Shown piece by piece: positions 1 to 7,434 of a DNA stretch of 35,590 nt (position 1 is the stretch's first letter; the number at the start of each line of letters is the position of its first letter). Under the pieces are notes generated by a model. That model did not search any database, was not told the DNA's origin, and was given only the letters and a program-made list of their open reading frames with translations. Both the position numbers and the translations under genes were made by a program. Source of the DNA: Kordia sp. (GTDB taxonomy: Bacteria > Bacteroidota > Bacteroidia > Flavobacteriales > Flavobacteriaceae); assembly GCA_002733415.1 (NCBI GenBank), contig NVVR01000031.1, forward strand, positions 1 through 35,590, in the 5' to 3' direction.

Positions 1-1
1 T

Positions 2-232
2 TATATTTGCCATAAGAAAGGGAAAACAGATGACATCTTAGTTGGTGTAATTAAGAGGTATGGAGAAAGTTTTGTTAAGCTGTACATAACAAAAGAAGAT
101 TCTCTACAACAAGCTAACAATTCATTATCAAAGAGTATAAACGAAATGTGGAATGCAAACGGTGATAGCTGGGTACACAAACATCGGTTTAGTAAAAATG
201 AACTTAACTGCTTGATAGAATATTTAAAGTAG
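2..232 (+). CDS. Hypothetical protein, 5' end cut off by the window edge
   Basis: An open frame enters from the left edge and ends at a TAG at 230-232, leaving 76 codons. The visible peptide begins YICHKKGKTDD and ends LNCLIEYLK. It is rich in Lys, Asn and charged residues and has no membrane segment or motif I recognise. The codon bias is A+T-rich like the rest of the window, and the frame is open throughout, so it is probably the tail of a real gene. It is followed by a spacer of about 90 bases and a lipoprotein gene on the same strand. Both lie on the island side of the tRNA cluster, so accessory origin is likely. Function unknown. Confidence 0.5.
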   Translation, partial: YICHKKGKTDDILVGVIKRYGESFVKLYITKEDSLQQANNSLSKSINEMWNANGDSWVHKHRFSKNELNCLIEYLK

Positions 233-286
233 TTTCATAACCTAGAAAGGATTCAGGTTTATGACCTCCTGAGTATGAATCAGGCG

Positions 287-302
287 TTCAGTAATTACTG
301 AA
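287..302. promoter_or_regulatory. 16-bp perfect palindrome upstream of the lipoprotein gene
   Basis: TTCAGTAATTACTGAA is identical to its reverse complement and ends 21 bases before the ATG at 324. A TAnnTTTG-like element (TATATTTG, 312-319) follows it. No T-run follows, so a terminator is unlikely; an operator for a dimeric regulator fits better. Function is inferred only. Confidence 0.35.
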
Positions 303-323
303 TAAAACCAATATATTTGACAA

Positions 324-1022
324 ATGAAGAACTTATTACTATTAGCTGTAGCTTTCACATTTATATCTTGTAAAAAGGAAACTAAAGTTGTTACTGTTAA
401 AGAAAAATCTACTAAATCAAGATTTTACAAAACAAAAGAAGAATTAAAATACAATAGGTCAGCTATTTTATACGCAGTTAATGATAGTGTAAGTGAACAA
501 CTTGAAATATACGTCTCTAAGAAAAATGATTCTATATTTAATCAAATAAAGAGGTTTAAACACAATGCTATTGACACACTAAATAGTACTTTTTATGATT
601 TGAAAGTATCAAGCACTGAGAAACCAAATGTGTATAAAGCAGAAATACTTTTATTTAATAAGTTTAATAATTTTGAAATTACTAAAACAAGAGAAAGGAA
701 AGTTACCTTTCACTACACTGAACAAAGCAGTGATAGTTTGATTATTTCTACAGTAAAATCTAAAACAAATAAGTTGGAATTTGAATACTTAAATGTAGAT
801 AATAAGCATATAACTGGTGTTTTAATTGACGAATACAATAATGATACTATTGTAAATAATGAAAAAATGGTTAGAATGAGAGAGTTTAGCCTTTTAGTTG
901 ATTATCACACAGATACTGACAATCTTTTTGTTGAGCCGTATGAATTTCATGAAAACAATAGATTAGACCTTCATTTTAATCCATCTTCCTTAACCCCAGA
1001 AACTACAGACAGAAAGTTTTAA
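324..1022 (+). CDS. Small predicted lipoprotein of unknown function
   Basis: 232 residues. The N-terminus is a short lipoprotein signal peptide: Lys at position 3, a hydrophobic stretch over residues 4-13 and a lipobox FISC with Cys16 as the lipidation site, followed by KKET. The mature part is hydrophilic, rich in Lys, Asn, Ser and Thr, with alternating patterns suggesting beta-strands and no further membrane segment. I recognise no family. The start codon is fixed by the signal peptide. A TATATTTG element ends only 4 bases upstream of the ATG, so transcription from it would be nearly leaderless; this may be chance. The gene sits between a truncated gene and an integrase remnant, which suggests island cargo. 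Confidence 0.75.
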   Translation: MKNLLLLAVAFTFISCKKETKVVTVKEKSTKSRFYKTKEELKYNRSAILYAVNDSVSEQLEIYVSKKNDSIFNQIKRFKHNAIDTLNSTFYDLKVSSTEKPNVYKAEILLFNKFNNFEITKTRERKVTFHYTEQSSDSLIISTVKSKTNKLEFEYLNVDNKHITGVLIDEYNNDTIVNNEKMVRMREFSLLVDYHTDTDNLFVEPYEFHENNRLDLHFNPSSLTPETTDRKF

Positions 1023-1252
1023 TCACCTAAACGGATGCTTCAAATTAATCAGTTCTTGCAAGCTATCTAAATCTTCTTGTAAGTACTTCTCAGTAGATGA
1101 AATGAAGCGATGTCCTGCCATATATTGAACAACCCTAGGTAGTGTTGTTCGAGCCAATTCGTGATAACAGAAGCCCTTATTTGCTTTAGGTTTAATATCT
1201 TGTTGTTGTTGTTGTTGTCATAGGTCTTTAGCTTCTTGTTGATAGCAGATAC
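1023..1252 (-). pseudogene. Tyrosine recombinase (integrase) remnant, truncated and frameshifted
   Basis: On the minus strand from about 1252, one frame reads INKKLKTYDNNNNNK, then LNLKQIRASVITNWLEQHYL, the box II region of Bacteroidota tyrosine recombinases with its catalytic Arg. Near 1133-1138 the homology jumps to the next frame: VVQYMAGHRFISSTEKYL, with the Gly-His motif and the catalytic Tyr, then a tail ending KHPFR and a TGA at 1023-1025. One missing base (CTAGGG where CTAAGGG would be in frame) explains the shift. The N-terminal domain and the first catalytic Arg are absent: a TAA lies just upstream and I see no integrase-like frame beyond it. A run of AAC codons gives the Asn tract. 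The remnant lies 200 bases past the 3' end of tRNA-Arg and reads in the same direction, the usual layout for an element integrated at a tRNA. Confidence 0.82.
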
Positions 1253-1283
1253 TTGTTAAGTATATTTTTTTTACATTGATAAT

Positions 1284-1305
1284 ATGTCTGTCAAATGTCT
1301 GTCAA
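1284..1305. repeat. Tandem pair of an 11-bp repeat
   Basis: ATGTCTGTCAA occurs twice back to back (1284-1294 and 1295-1305), between the integrase remnant and the tRNA cluster. It could be a leftover integrase arm-type site or a small slippage duplication. The rest of 1253-1410 shows no gene. Confidence 0.6.
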
Positions 1306-1410
1306 AACTGAGTGTAATTTGGATAAATAGAAGAAAAACTATACCTTTATTTTAAATCTTAAGTTCATTATTATTGCTGATTATAGCCTTGTGAAGTACT
1401 ACAAATGGTA

Positions 1411-1448
1411 TAAAAACAAAAAAGACCTACCGTTTCCAGTAAGTCTTT
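1411..1448 (-). terminator. Intrinsic terminator of the tRNA cluster
   Basis: Read on the minus strand, AAAGACTTAC pairs with GTAGGTCTTT (one G-U pair), with an 8-base loop, and is followed by TTTGTTTTT. It begins four bases after the 3' end of tRNA-Arg. Confidence 0.75.
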
Positions 1449-1451
1449 AAG

Positions 1452-1525
1452 TGAGCCCTGCAGGATTCGAACCTGCGACCGCCTCCTTAGAAGGGAGGTG
1501 CTCTATCCAGCTGAGCTAAGAGCCC
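1452..1525 (-). tRNA. tRNA-Arg (anticodon TCT)
   Basis: Minus-strand cloverleaf of 74 bases. The acceptor 5' strand is GGGCTCT, the D arm contains AGCTGGATAGAGC, the anticodon loop CTTCTAA is closed by CCTCC/GGAGG, and the T arm is GCAGGTTCGAATCCTGC. The discriminator is A and CCA is not encoded. The acceptor stem has two G-U pairs. It is the last gene of a three-tRNA cluster, and its 3' end faces the integrase remnant. Confidence 0.95.
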
Positions 1526-1540
1526 TTAGCATTAATATTG

Positions 1541-1615
1541 TCGGGGTGGCAGGATTCGAACCTGCGACCTCCTCGTCCCAAACGAGGCGCGATGACCGGG
1601 CTACGCTACACCCCG
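1541..1615 (-). tRNA. tRNA-Pro (anticodon TGG)
   Basis: Minus-strand cloverleaf with acceptor CGGGGTG/CACCCCG, anticodon loop TTTGGGA closed by CCTCG/CGAGG, and T arm GCAGGTTCGAATCCTGC, the same as in the neighbouring tRNA-Arg. The discriminator is A and CCA is not encoded. It lies 15 bases upstream of tRNA-Arg in the same transcript. Confidence 0.95.
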
Positions 1616-1631
1616 AATTGATTTTTATTAG

Positions 1632-1718
1632 CGGAGAGACAGGGATTCGAACCCTGGGTACCCGGACGGGTACGCTTGTTTAGCAAACAAGTCCTTTCGG
1701 CCACTCAGGCACCTCTCC
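1632..1718 (-). tRNA. tRNA-Ser (anticodon GCT)
   Basis: Minus-strand class II tRNA of 87 bases with a long variable arm (GTACCCGTCCGGGTAC). The acceptor is GGAGAGG paired with TCTCTCC, the discriminator is G as expected for serine, the anticodon loop is TTTGCTAAA, and the T arm contains GGTTCGAATCC. It is the first gene of the cluster. Confidence 0.95.
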
Positions 1719-1751
1719 AGTATATCAATTCGCAACATTAATTTGCGGTTG

Positions 1752-1782
1752 CAAATCTACACCTAGTTTCCTTTTCTCACAA
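1752..1782 (-). promoter_or_regulatory. Promoter of the Ser-Pro-Arg tRNA cluster
   Basis: The minus strand carries TTG (1782-1780), 20 bases, then TAGATTTG (1759-1752), matching the Bacteroidota TTG/TAnnTTTG promoter. The expected start is near 1745, about 25 bases before tRNA-Ser. Confidence 0.6.
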
Positions 1783-1836
1783 GGTTTTTAATTCTTTTTT
1801 TTAGGTTTTTTTTTAATCAATTAACTATCAATAACT

Positions 1837-3891
1837 TCAATCAGGATACTCAATGCGTAAATGATACATATTTATCAATTTATGCTTCAAAACCTTTTTA
1901 ATCACTTCAATTTCTTTAAAAGTTATGTCCGCATTTAAAAACTGTCCGTCATTTTTTTGCTTATCAATAATTTGCTCCACAAAATCACTCATTTTAGTAT
2001 AATCAGGGTTTTTAATACTCTTTGAAGCTGCCTCTACACTATCACACATCATTAATATAGATGTTTCTTTAGAGAATGGCTTAGGCCCGTTATACTGAAA
2101 ATCTTCAATATTAACCTCCCCTTCCTTATTATTTTTTTCTAAACTATAAAAATAATAGACTAAACTTGTACCATGGTGTGTTCTGATAAAATCGATAACC
2201 CTGTCTGGTACATTGTGTTTTTTAGCAATTTCTATTCCATTTAGCACATGATCAATAATGATTCTAGCACTTTCCTTAGGACCTAATTCATTATGCGGAT
2301 TAATACCATTACTTTGATTTTCTATAAAATATGTTGGTTCTTTCATTTTACCTATATCATGGTACAAAGCCCCTACCCTTGCTAACATTGCATTTGCTCC
2401 TATTTCATTTGCTGCAGCTTCAGCCAAATTAGCTACGTTTAAGGAATGATGAAATGTTCCTGGAGCTTTATCTGCTAACAACTTTAATAATTTAGAATTC
2501 GTATCTGAAAGCTCTAATAGAGACACATCAGAAACTAACCCAAATGTTTTTTCATAGATATATATTAATGGTTGCGCAAACAACATTGCTAACCCACATA
2601 AAATAAACAACCCAAAAGTTTCCCACCTCAACTCAACTATATTTCCTTCATGAATTATATAAAAAGAAAAATAAGCTACTATATACACTCCTGTAATTTG
2701 GGCTACAGATATAAATAAATTAACCCTTTTATACAATTCCGACACTGAAAGTATTGTTATAATCCCTGCTATAATTTGTAAAAACATATATTCATAACTG
2801 TTCGGTACAATAAATCCTAATAGCAGAACAGTAATTACATGAGTAAACAAACCTAATCTAGCATCAAAAAAAGCCTTTAATATCAATGGCAAAATACACA
2901 ACGGAACGATATATAAATAAGCTGGTTGGTATTTTAAAATAACCGTTGTAATAAATATCATTATAATGACATTGAAGAAGATAAATGTGAATTTTCTATT
3001 GTTATTATAAATAGAAATTCTATATTTTTTCAAAAACAAAATTAGCATTAATAATGCCAAAACGACCAATATTACATACCCAAGAACTATCCAATTATAA
3101 TTAGATTCATTCCAAACCTGAGAAGCATACAACTCTCTAAGCGACTGTAGTTTCTGAAATTTATCTCCCTCAACGACCTCTCCCTTAGAAATAATAATTG
3201 CATTTTCTTTCACCAAACCTACAGTAGGCAATATTTTTCTTTTTTCTTCCTCATAAATCTCCTCATTAAAAGCCTTATCAAAACTCACATTAGCTTTAAT
3301 GTTATTGAAAAATATCGCTGTAAAGTAATTTTTATATGGATTATAAATAGAGTCTGAAAAATTTTCTTGAACAGATTCCTGTATCTTTTCCGTAGTCAAT
3401 AAATTTGCGAAAATATAGTATTTTGCTACTCCTGAATTCTTAACTTTTAAAACAATTTCTTTTTCTTTTGCTACCGAAACATCCTCTGCTAATAATCCAA
3501 CATTATAAATTTCAGCTAATGTTTTCGCTAACTTTAATCTACATCTATTTTTTAAATCTGGATTTAACGAATCTGGAAAAGTTAATTCAAACTCATTTAA
3601 TAACTTTTGAGATGAGTTACTTGCAATTATCGTGTCTAACGTGAAGTAATAAGGCATACCTTCTTTCAACAACTCTTCCTCTATACTAATTTGCACTTGA
3701 GTTTTCTGTACAGCAAAATCAAAGGGAGCATATAAGTTTTCAGTTTGCCACACTTTTCCCTTTTCAAAATCATACTTAAAAGAACCTCCTTTAGGAAAAA
3801 GATATACAATAAATAATGTTGAAATAACAAACAAAAAAACCTTATATATCAATGAATGATGTTCGTATATAGCACTAATAAATTTTCTCAT
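1837..3891 (-). CDS. 7TM-HD family membrane phosphohydrolase (PgpH/YqfF-like)
   Basis: 684 residues. Order of parts: a cytosolic N-terminus, one membrane helix (about 15-32), a large extracytoplasmic region (about 35-265, the 7TM-HD extracellular domain), a bundle of about seven membrane helices (about 266-455), and a cytosolic HD domain from about 465. The HD metal ligands are visible: HHSLN near residue 480, YHDIGK near 509, HNELGPKES and then RTHHG. The family includes the listerial PgpH, a cyclic-di-AMP phosphodiesterase; that substrate is inferred here by homology. The gene is divergent from the thiolase gene. I saw no clear terminator in the T-rich stretch before the tRNA cluster. Confidence 0.88.
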   Translation of the reverse strand: MRKFISAIYEHHSLIYKVFLFVISTLFIVYLFPKGGSFKYDFEKGKVWQTENLYAPFDFAVQKTQVQISIEEELLKEGMPYYFTLDTIIASNSSQKLLNEFELTFPDSLNPDLKNRCRLKLAKTLAEIYNVGLLAEDVSVAKEKEIVLKVKNSGVAKYYIFANLLTTEKIQESVQENFSDSIYNPYKNYFTAIFFNNIKANVSFDKAFNEEIYEEEKRKILPTVGLVKENAIIISKGEVVEGDKFQKLQSLRELYASQVWNESNYNWIVLGYVILVVLALLMLILFLKKYRISIYNNNRKFTFIFFNVIIMIFITTVILKYQPAYLYIVPLCILPLILKAFFDARLGLFTHVITVLLLGFIVPNSYEYMFLQIIAGIITILSVSELYKRVNLFISVAQITGVYIVAYFSFYIIHEGNIVELRWETFGLFILCGLAMLFAQPLIYIYEKTFGLVSDVSLLELSDTNSKLLKLLADKAPGTFHHSLNVANLAEAAANEIGANAMLARVGALYHDIGKMKEPTYFIENQSNGINPHNELGPKESARIIIDHVLNGIEIAKKHNVPDRVIDFIRTHHGTSLVYYFYSLEKNNKEGEVNIEDFQYNGPKPFSKETSILMMCDSVEAASKSIKNPDYTKMSDFVEQIIDKQKNDGQFLNADITFKEIEVIKKVLKHKLINMYHLRIEYPD

Positions 3892-3910
3892 AACTGAATC
3901 ATAATTACTT

Positions 3911-3918
3911 CAAAAATA
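3911..3918 (-). promoter_or_regulatory. Candidate -7 element for the 7TM-HD gene
   Basis: The minus strand reads TATTTTTG (TAnnTTTG), 20 bases upstream of the ATG at 3891. No clear TTG lies at the right distance upstream, so this is a partial match. Confidence 0.35.
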
Positions 3919-4065
3919 GTGAAATTAAAACTTGATGATTGGCTATGAATCCATTTTTAAACTAATTTGTATAAATCAACCCTATTATTGTTTACAAACA
4001 AGATAAAAAATCATTAAATTCGCAGACATCTAATCGAATAAAAAAAACATAAAAAAACATACATC

Positions 4066-5244
4066 ATGAGCACAAAAGTTGTTATCGTTTCAGCAGCAAG
4101 AACTCCAATAGGGAGTTTTTTAGGAAGTTTATCTACAGTACCTGCTACTAAACTAGGAGCTACCGCTATCAAAGGAGCCTTGGCTAAAGTAAATTTAACA
4201 GCAGACCAAGTTGATGAAGTTATCATGGGTAACGTAGTACAAGCTGGAAATGGACAAGCCCCTGCTAGACAAGCAGCTATATACGCTGGTATTTCTGAAC
4301 AAACTCCAGCGACAACTATCAATAAAGTTTGTGCTTCAGGAATGAAAGCAGTTATGCAAGGTGCCCAAGCAATTATGTGTGGTGATGCTGAAGTAGTTGT
4401 TGCTGGAGGTATGGAAAACATGAGTTTAATTCCTCATTATTTTCAAGCAAGATCTGCAACAAAATTTGGCCCATCAAAAATGCTTGACGGAATGCAAGTT
4501 GACGGCTTAGTTGATGCATATAGTCAAGAAGCAATGGGTGTATACGCTGATGCATGTGCAACTGAATATAATATTACAAGGGAAGATCAAGATGCTTTTG
4601 CACTAGAGTCTTATAAAAGAGCTACAGAAGCATGGGATGCTGGTAAATTCAATAATGAAGTAGTACCTGTTGAAGTGCCACAGCGAAGAGGAGAACCTGT
4701 TATCGTTTCAAAAGATGAAGAATATACCAATGTAAGGCTTGATAAAGTTTCTACATTACGCCCTGCGTTCACAAAAGACGGTACAGCTACTGCTGCAAAT
4801 TCATCTACTATTAATGATGGTGCTGGAGCAGTTGTTTTAATGTCAGACACTAAAGCAAAAGAATTAGGGTTAACTCCTTTAGCAACTATTATTGGATACG
4901 CAGATGCAGCTCAAGAACCTAAATGGTTTACAACTGCACCCGCTAAAGCGCTCCCAAAAGCGCTAGCAAAAGCAAACACATCAATTGATAATGTTGATTA
5001 TTTTGAATTCAACGAAGCATTTTCTGTTGTTGGTTTAGCAAACATGAAAATACTAGGATTAGACAATAGCAATGTAAATGTAAACGGCGGAGCCGTTTCT
5101 TTAGGACACCCATTAGGCTGCTCAGGTGTACGTATCTTAATTACTTTATTAAACGTATTAGAACAAAATAACGCTAAAACTGGTGCTGCAGCTATCTGTA
5201 ATGGTGGTGGTGGCGCTTCAGCAATTGTAATTGAAAGAGCTTAA
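4066..5244 (+). CDS. Acetyl-CoA C-acetyltransferase (thiolase)
   Basis: 392 residues, the normal length for a biosynthetic-type thiolase, which interconverts two acetyl-CoA with acetoacetyl-CoA and CoA in the cytosol. The nucleophile is Cys89 in NKVCASGMKA, the GHP histidine is His348 in SLGHPLGCSG, and the second catalytic cysteine is Cys378 in AICNGGGGASA. The N-terminal VSAARTPIGSF is typical. All key residues are intact. The start is preceded by an A-rich leader without a Shine-Dalgarno site, normal for this phylum. The NlpC/P60 gene follows after 13 bases and is probably co-transcribed. Acetoacetyl-CoA versus longer-chain preference cannot be told from sequence alone. Confidence 0.93.
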   Translation: MSTKVVIVSAARTPIGSFLGSLSTVPATKLGATAIKGALAKVNLTADQVDEVIMGNVVQAGNGQAPARQAAIYAGISEQTPATTINKVCASGMKAVMQGAQAIMCGDAEVVVAGGMENMSLIPHYFQARSATKFGPSKMLDGMQVDGLVDAYSQEAMGVYADACATEYNITREDQDAFALESYKRATEAWDAGKFNNEVVPVEVPQRRGEPVIVSKDEEYTNVRLDKVSTLRPAFTKDGTATAANSSTINDGAGAVVLMSDTKAKELGLTPLATIIGYADAAQEPKWFTTAPAKALPKALAKANTSIDNVDYFEFNEAFSVVGLANMKILGLDNSNVNVNGGAVSLGHPLGCSGVRILITLLNVLEQNNAKTGAAAICNGGGGASAIVIERA

Positions 5245-5257
5245 AACAAGTCATTAA

Positions 5258-6007
5258 ATGCAATACGGAATTACACATTTAAGCATTGTCCCTTTAAGAG
5301 GTGAGCCGTCTGACCCTAGCGAACTTGTTTCTCAAGTACTATATGGCGATTGTTTTAAAGTACTCGAACAACGCAAAAAATGGAGTAAAATCAGACTTGC
5401 ATTTGACAATTACGAAGGCTGGATTGACAACAAACAATACATAGAGATTTCGGAAGATATGTACAAAAACATATCTTCCGAAACTTTAAATGTTTCTGCC
5501 GACTTAGTTGAATACATTACCACTAAAGAAGGTCATTTAAACCTGATTCCACTAGGAGCTACATTAAACGGATTGTCATTATTAAATCATAATTTTGAAG
5601 GAGAATATATAACAGAAAAACAACCAAAAAAAAACCTAATAGAAACAGCTTTTATGTATTTAAACTCCCCGTATTTATGGGGAGGAAAAACTCCTTTCGG
5701 GATTGATTGTAGTGGTTTTACACAAATGGTTTACAAACTAAATGGATATCGTATTTTAAGAGATGCTTCACAGCAAGCAACTCAAGGAGAACCTTTAAGT
5801 TTTATTGAAGAAAGTGAACCAGGTGATTTAGCATTTTTTGATAATAGCGAAGGAACTATCACTCATGTAGGAATTATCATGAAAGACAATTATATCATTC
5901 ACGCACACGGTTGTGTTCGTGTTGACCGGTTAGATCATACTGGAATTTTCAATACTGAAAGAAATGAGCATACCCACAAATTAAGAGTTATCAAACGCAT
6001 TATTTAA
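5258..6007 (+). CDS. NlpC/P60 (C40) cysteine peptidase with SH3-like domain
   Basis: 249 residues. Residues 1-62 form an SH3-like domain (GITHLSIVPLRGEPS, then WSKIRLAFDNYEGWID). Residues 125-249 are the NlpC/P60 fold with the catalytic Cys151 in GIDCSGFTQ, His203 in ITHVGI and His215 in YIIHAHG. Members of the family cut D-glutamyl-meso-diaminopimelate or similar bonds in murein peptides. No signal peptide is visible, so it may act on recycled muropeptides in the cytosol; that location is an inference. It closely follows the thiolase gene and ends at a strong hairpin terminator. Confidence 0.9.
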   Translation: MQYGITHLSIVPLRGEPSDPSELVSQVLYGDCFKVLEQRKKWSKIRLAFDNYEGWIDNKQYIEISEDMYKNISSETLNVSADLVEYITTKEGHLNLIPLGATLNGLSLLNHNFEGEYITEKQPKKNLIETAFMYLNSPYLWGGKTPFGIDCSGFTQMVYKLNGYRILRDASQQATQGEPLSFIEESEPGDLAFFDNSEGTITHVGIIMKDNYIIHAHGCVRVDRLDHTGIFNTERNEHTHKLRVIKRII

Positions 6008-6034
6008 ACAATATATTTTTTAAAATTATATCAT

Positions 6035-6066
6035 AAAAAAAAGGGAGCAATTTGCTCCCTTTTTTT
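6035..6066. terminator. Bidirectional terminator
   Basis: An A-run (6035-6042), GGGAGCA, a 3-base loop, TGCTCCC and a T-run (6060-6066). The symmetric arms serve both the plus-strand peptidase gene and the minus-strand TPR gene that converge here. Confidence 0.85.
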
Positions 6067-6079
6067 ATATCTTATGAAT

Positions 6080-7315
6080 TTACAACGACTCCAGTAAAGC
6101 TTTCATTTCTTTAAACTTAGCCGTTTCACCAAGTATGCTATATATACCTTTTAAGGTTTGAGCAGCACTTTTATTTTTAGCATCAATACTTAATATCTTT
6201 TCTAAAAACGGTTTTGCCTCCTCATAGACAACCCTTCTTTTTTCTTGTAATAGATCATATTTTTTATTATCAACAGATGAAGTTCCTAAAGAATTCATTT
6301 CTTCTACTAAAGAAGCTTCTTCACCCAATATTAAACCTGCTAAATTAAAATTAGAATTAATATCACCACTATTTAGTTTTAAACTTTTTTGATAATATTT
6401 TTTAGCCCCATCAATATCACCCTGCTCAGCAGTAATAACCCCTAAGTTGAAAAATAACGTTGAATTAGTAGGATCCTGCTTAACTGCCTGCTCCATTAAT
6501 TCTTTAAACTTGTCTTTTTTACCTAGCTTTAAATACAAATTAGCCTCAGTGATAATTAAATCTACATTAGTAGGATCTCCACTCCTAACCCCATTTATAG
6601 CTTTAATAGCCTCTTCTGTATCCCCTAACTCAACATACATATACGCTATATTTTTAATTATATCTGGACGTAATGACGACGTTTTATTATCAACAGGCTT
6701 AATATGTGATCCCGTTCTCAAAGAAATATCCCTCAATGTTTTACTTGGGAAAGTTTCATTAGATTTAGTTTCTTTATTATATGCCAAATATTCAGTTTTA
6801 ACACCAGTATATTCTTTATCCTTTAACTCTATATACAAAGGCAATGCAGCTTCATAATCCTTTGCAGCGACATAACCTGAAGCCGCATAATATAGATACT
6901 CTTGATCATCAGATAATTTATATGCTGTATATAACTTTTTCGCTGAAGATTTCTCATCCCCTTTTCCTTGATCTGCTATTGCCTCATTTACTAATTTTGC
7001 TGTTAAAGCATTTTTTAATTTTTTAATTTCAGCTGCATACTTAGTTGTGTTATTTGCATCAAATTCTACTAAAGAAGAAATAATTCCGTCATAGTTTTTA
7101 CCATTCAACATTGCTTTCGCTTTTAAATAATAAAACTTTCCTTTCGTTTTATCATCAGCATCGGCAATAACAGCTTCTGCGGCAGTTATTAATGATGCCG
7201 TTTGAGTAAATTTTTCTGATTTCACAGCCTTCTCCAAAGCTTTAACTTCACTTTTTTGAGCAAAAGTGACACTTGTTAACCCTAACAACGCTAATACTAA
7301 TATTTGTTTCTTCAT
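6080..7315 (-). CDS. Exported tetratricopeptide-repeat protein
   Basis: 411 residues from the ATG at 7315. A longer frame exists upstream, but the start MKKQILVLALLGLT gives a clean signal peptide ending TFAQ, so it is preferred. The mature protein is nearly all helical TPR-like units. The clearest are around KNIAYMYVELGDTEEAIKA, NLYLKLGKKDKFKELME, FNLGVITAEQGDIDGAKKY and the C-terminal SAAQTLKGIYSILGE. TPRs are protein-binding scaffolds; the partner is unknown, and a periplasmic location follows from the signal peptide. It lies immediately downstream of gyrA on the same strand, separated by the gyrA terminator. Confidence 0.85.
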   Translation of the reverse strand: MKKQILVLALLGLTSVTFAQKSEVKALEKAVKSEKFTQTASLITAAEAVIADADDKTKGKFYYLKAKAMLNGKNYDGIISSLVEFDANNTTKYAAEIKKLKNALTAKLVNEAIADQGKGDEKSSAKKLYTAYKLSDDQEYLYYAASGYVAAKDYEAALPLYIELKDKEYTGVKTEYLAYNKETKSNETFPSKTLRDISLRTGSHIKPVDNKTSSLRPDIIKNIAYMYVELGDTEEAIKAINGVRSGDPTNVDLIITEANLYLKLGKKDKFKELMEQAVKQDPTNSTLFFNLGVITAEQGDIDGAKKYYQKSLKLNSGDINSNFNLAGLILGEEASLVEEMNSLGTSSVDNKKYDLLQEKRRVVYEEAKPFLEKILSIDAKNKSAAQTLKGIYSILGETAKFKEMKALLESL

Positions 7316-7333
7316 AATTATGTTTTTTAAATC

Positions 7334-7351
7334 CCTCCTTATAAATGGAGG
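7334..7351 (-). promoter_or_regulatory. Small leader hairpin before the TPR gene
   Basis: On the minus strand CCTCC and GGAGG are separated by 8 bases (ATTTATAA). The GGAGG resembles a Shine-Dalgarno sequence but lies about 18 bases from the ATG, too far to be a normal one. It may be structural or chance. Confidence 0.3.
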
Positions 7352-7368
7352 TCTACTGTTTTTGGGAT

Positions 7369-7412
7369 AAAAAAACCACATACTGTTGGCACTAACGAAT
7401 ATGTGGTTTTAG
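7369..7412 (-). terminator. Intrinsic terminator of gyrA
   Basis: On the minus strand, AAAACCACATA (7410-7400) pairs with TATGTGGTTTT (7382-7372), with a 17-base loop, and runs into T residues. It sits 23 bases after the gyrA stop. Confidence 0.8.
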
Positions 7413-7434
7413 TTTTATAATATTAATTTTAAAT

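Noticed and set aside
1023..1220. Reading the integrase remnant as one frame (QQQQQQDIKPKANKG ... HELARTT)
   Set aside because: The homology is in the next frame up to about 1138; the single-frame reading gives nonsense before the Gly-His motif.
1498..1683. Open frame of 61 codons on the plus strand with a 'GFEPAT'-like peptide
   Set aside because: It is the antisense translation across the tRNA genes, a well-known spurious ORF type.
4014..4850. Minus-strand open frames opposite the thiolase gene
   Set aside because: They mirror a fully conserved thiolase and have no recognisable product.
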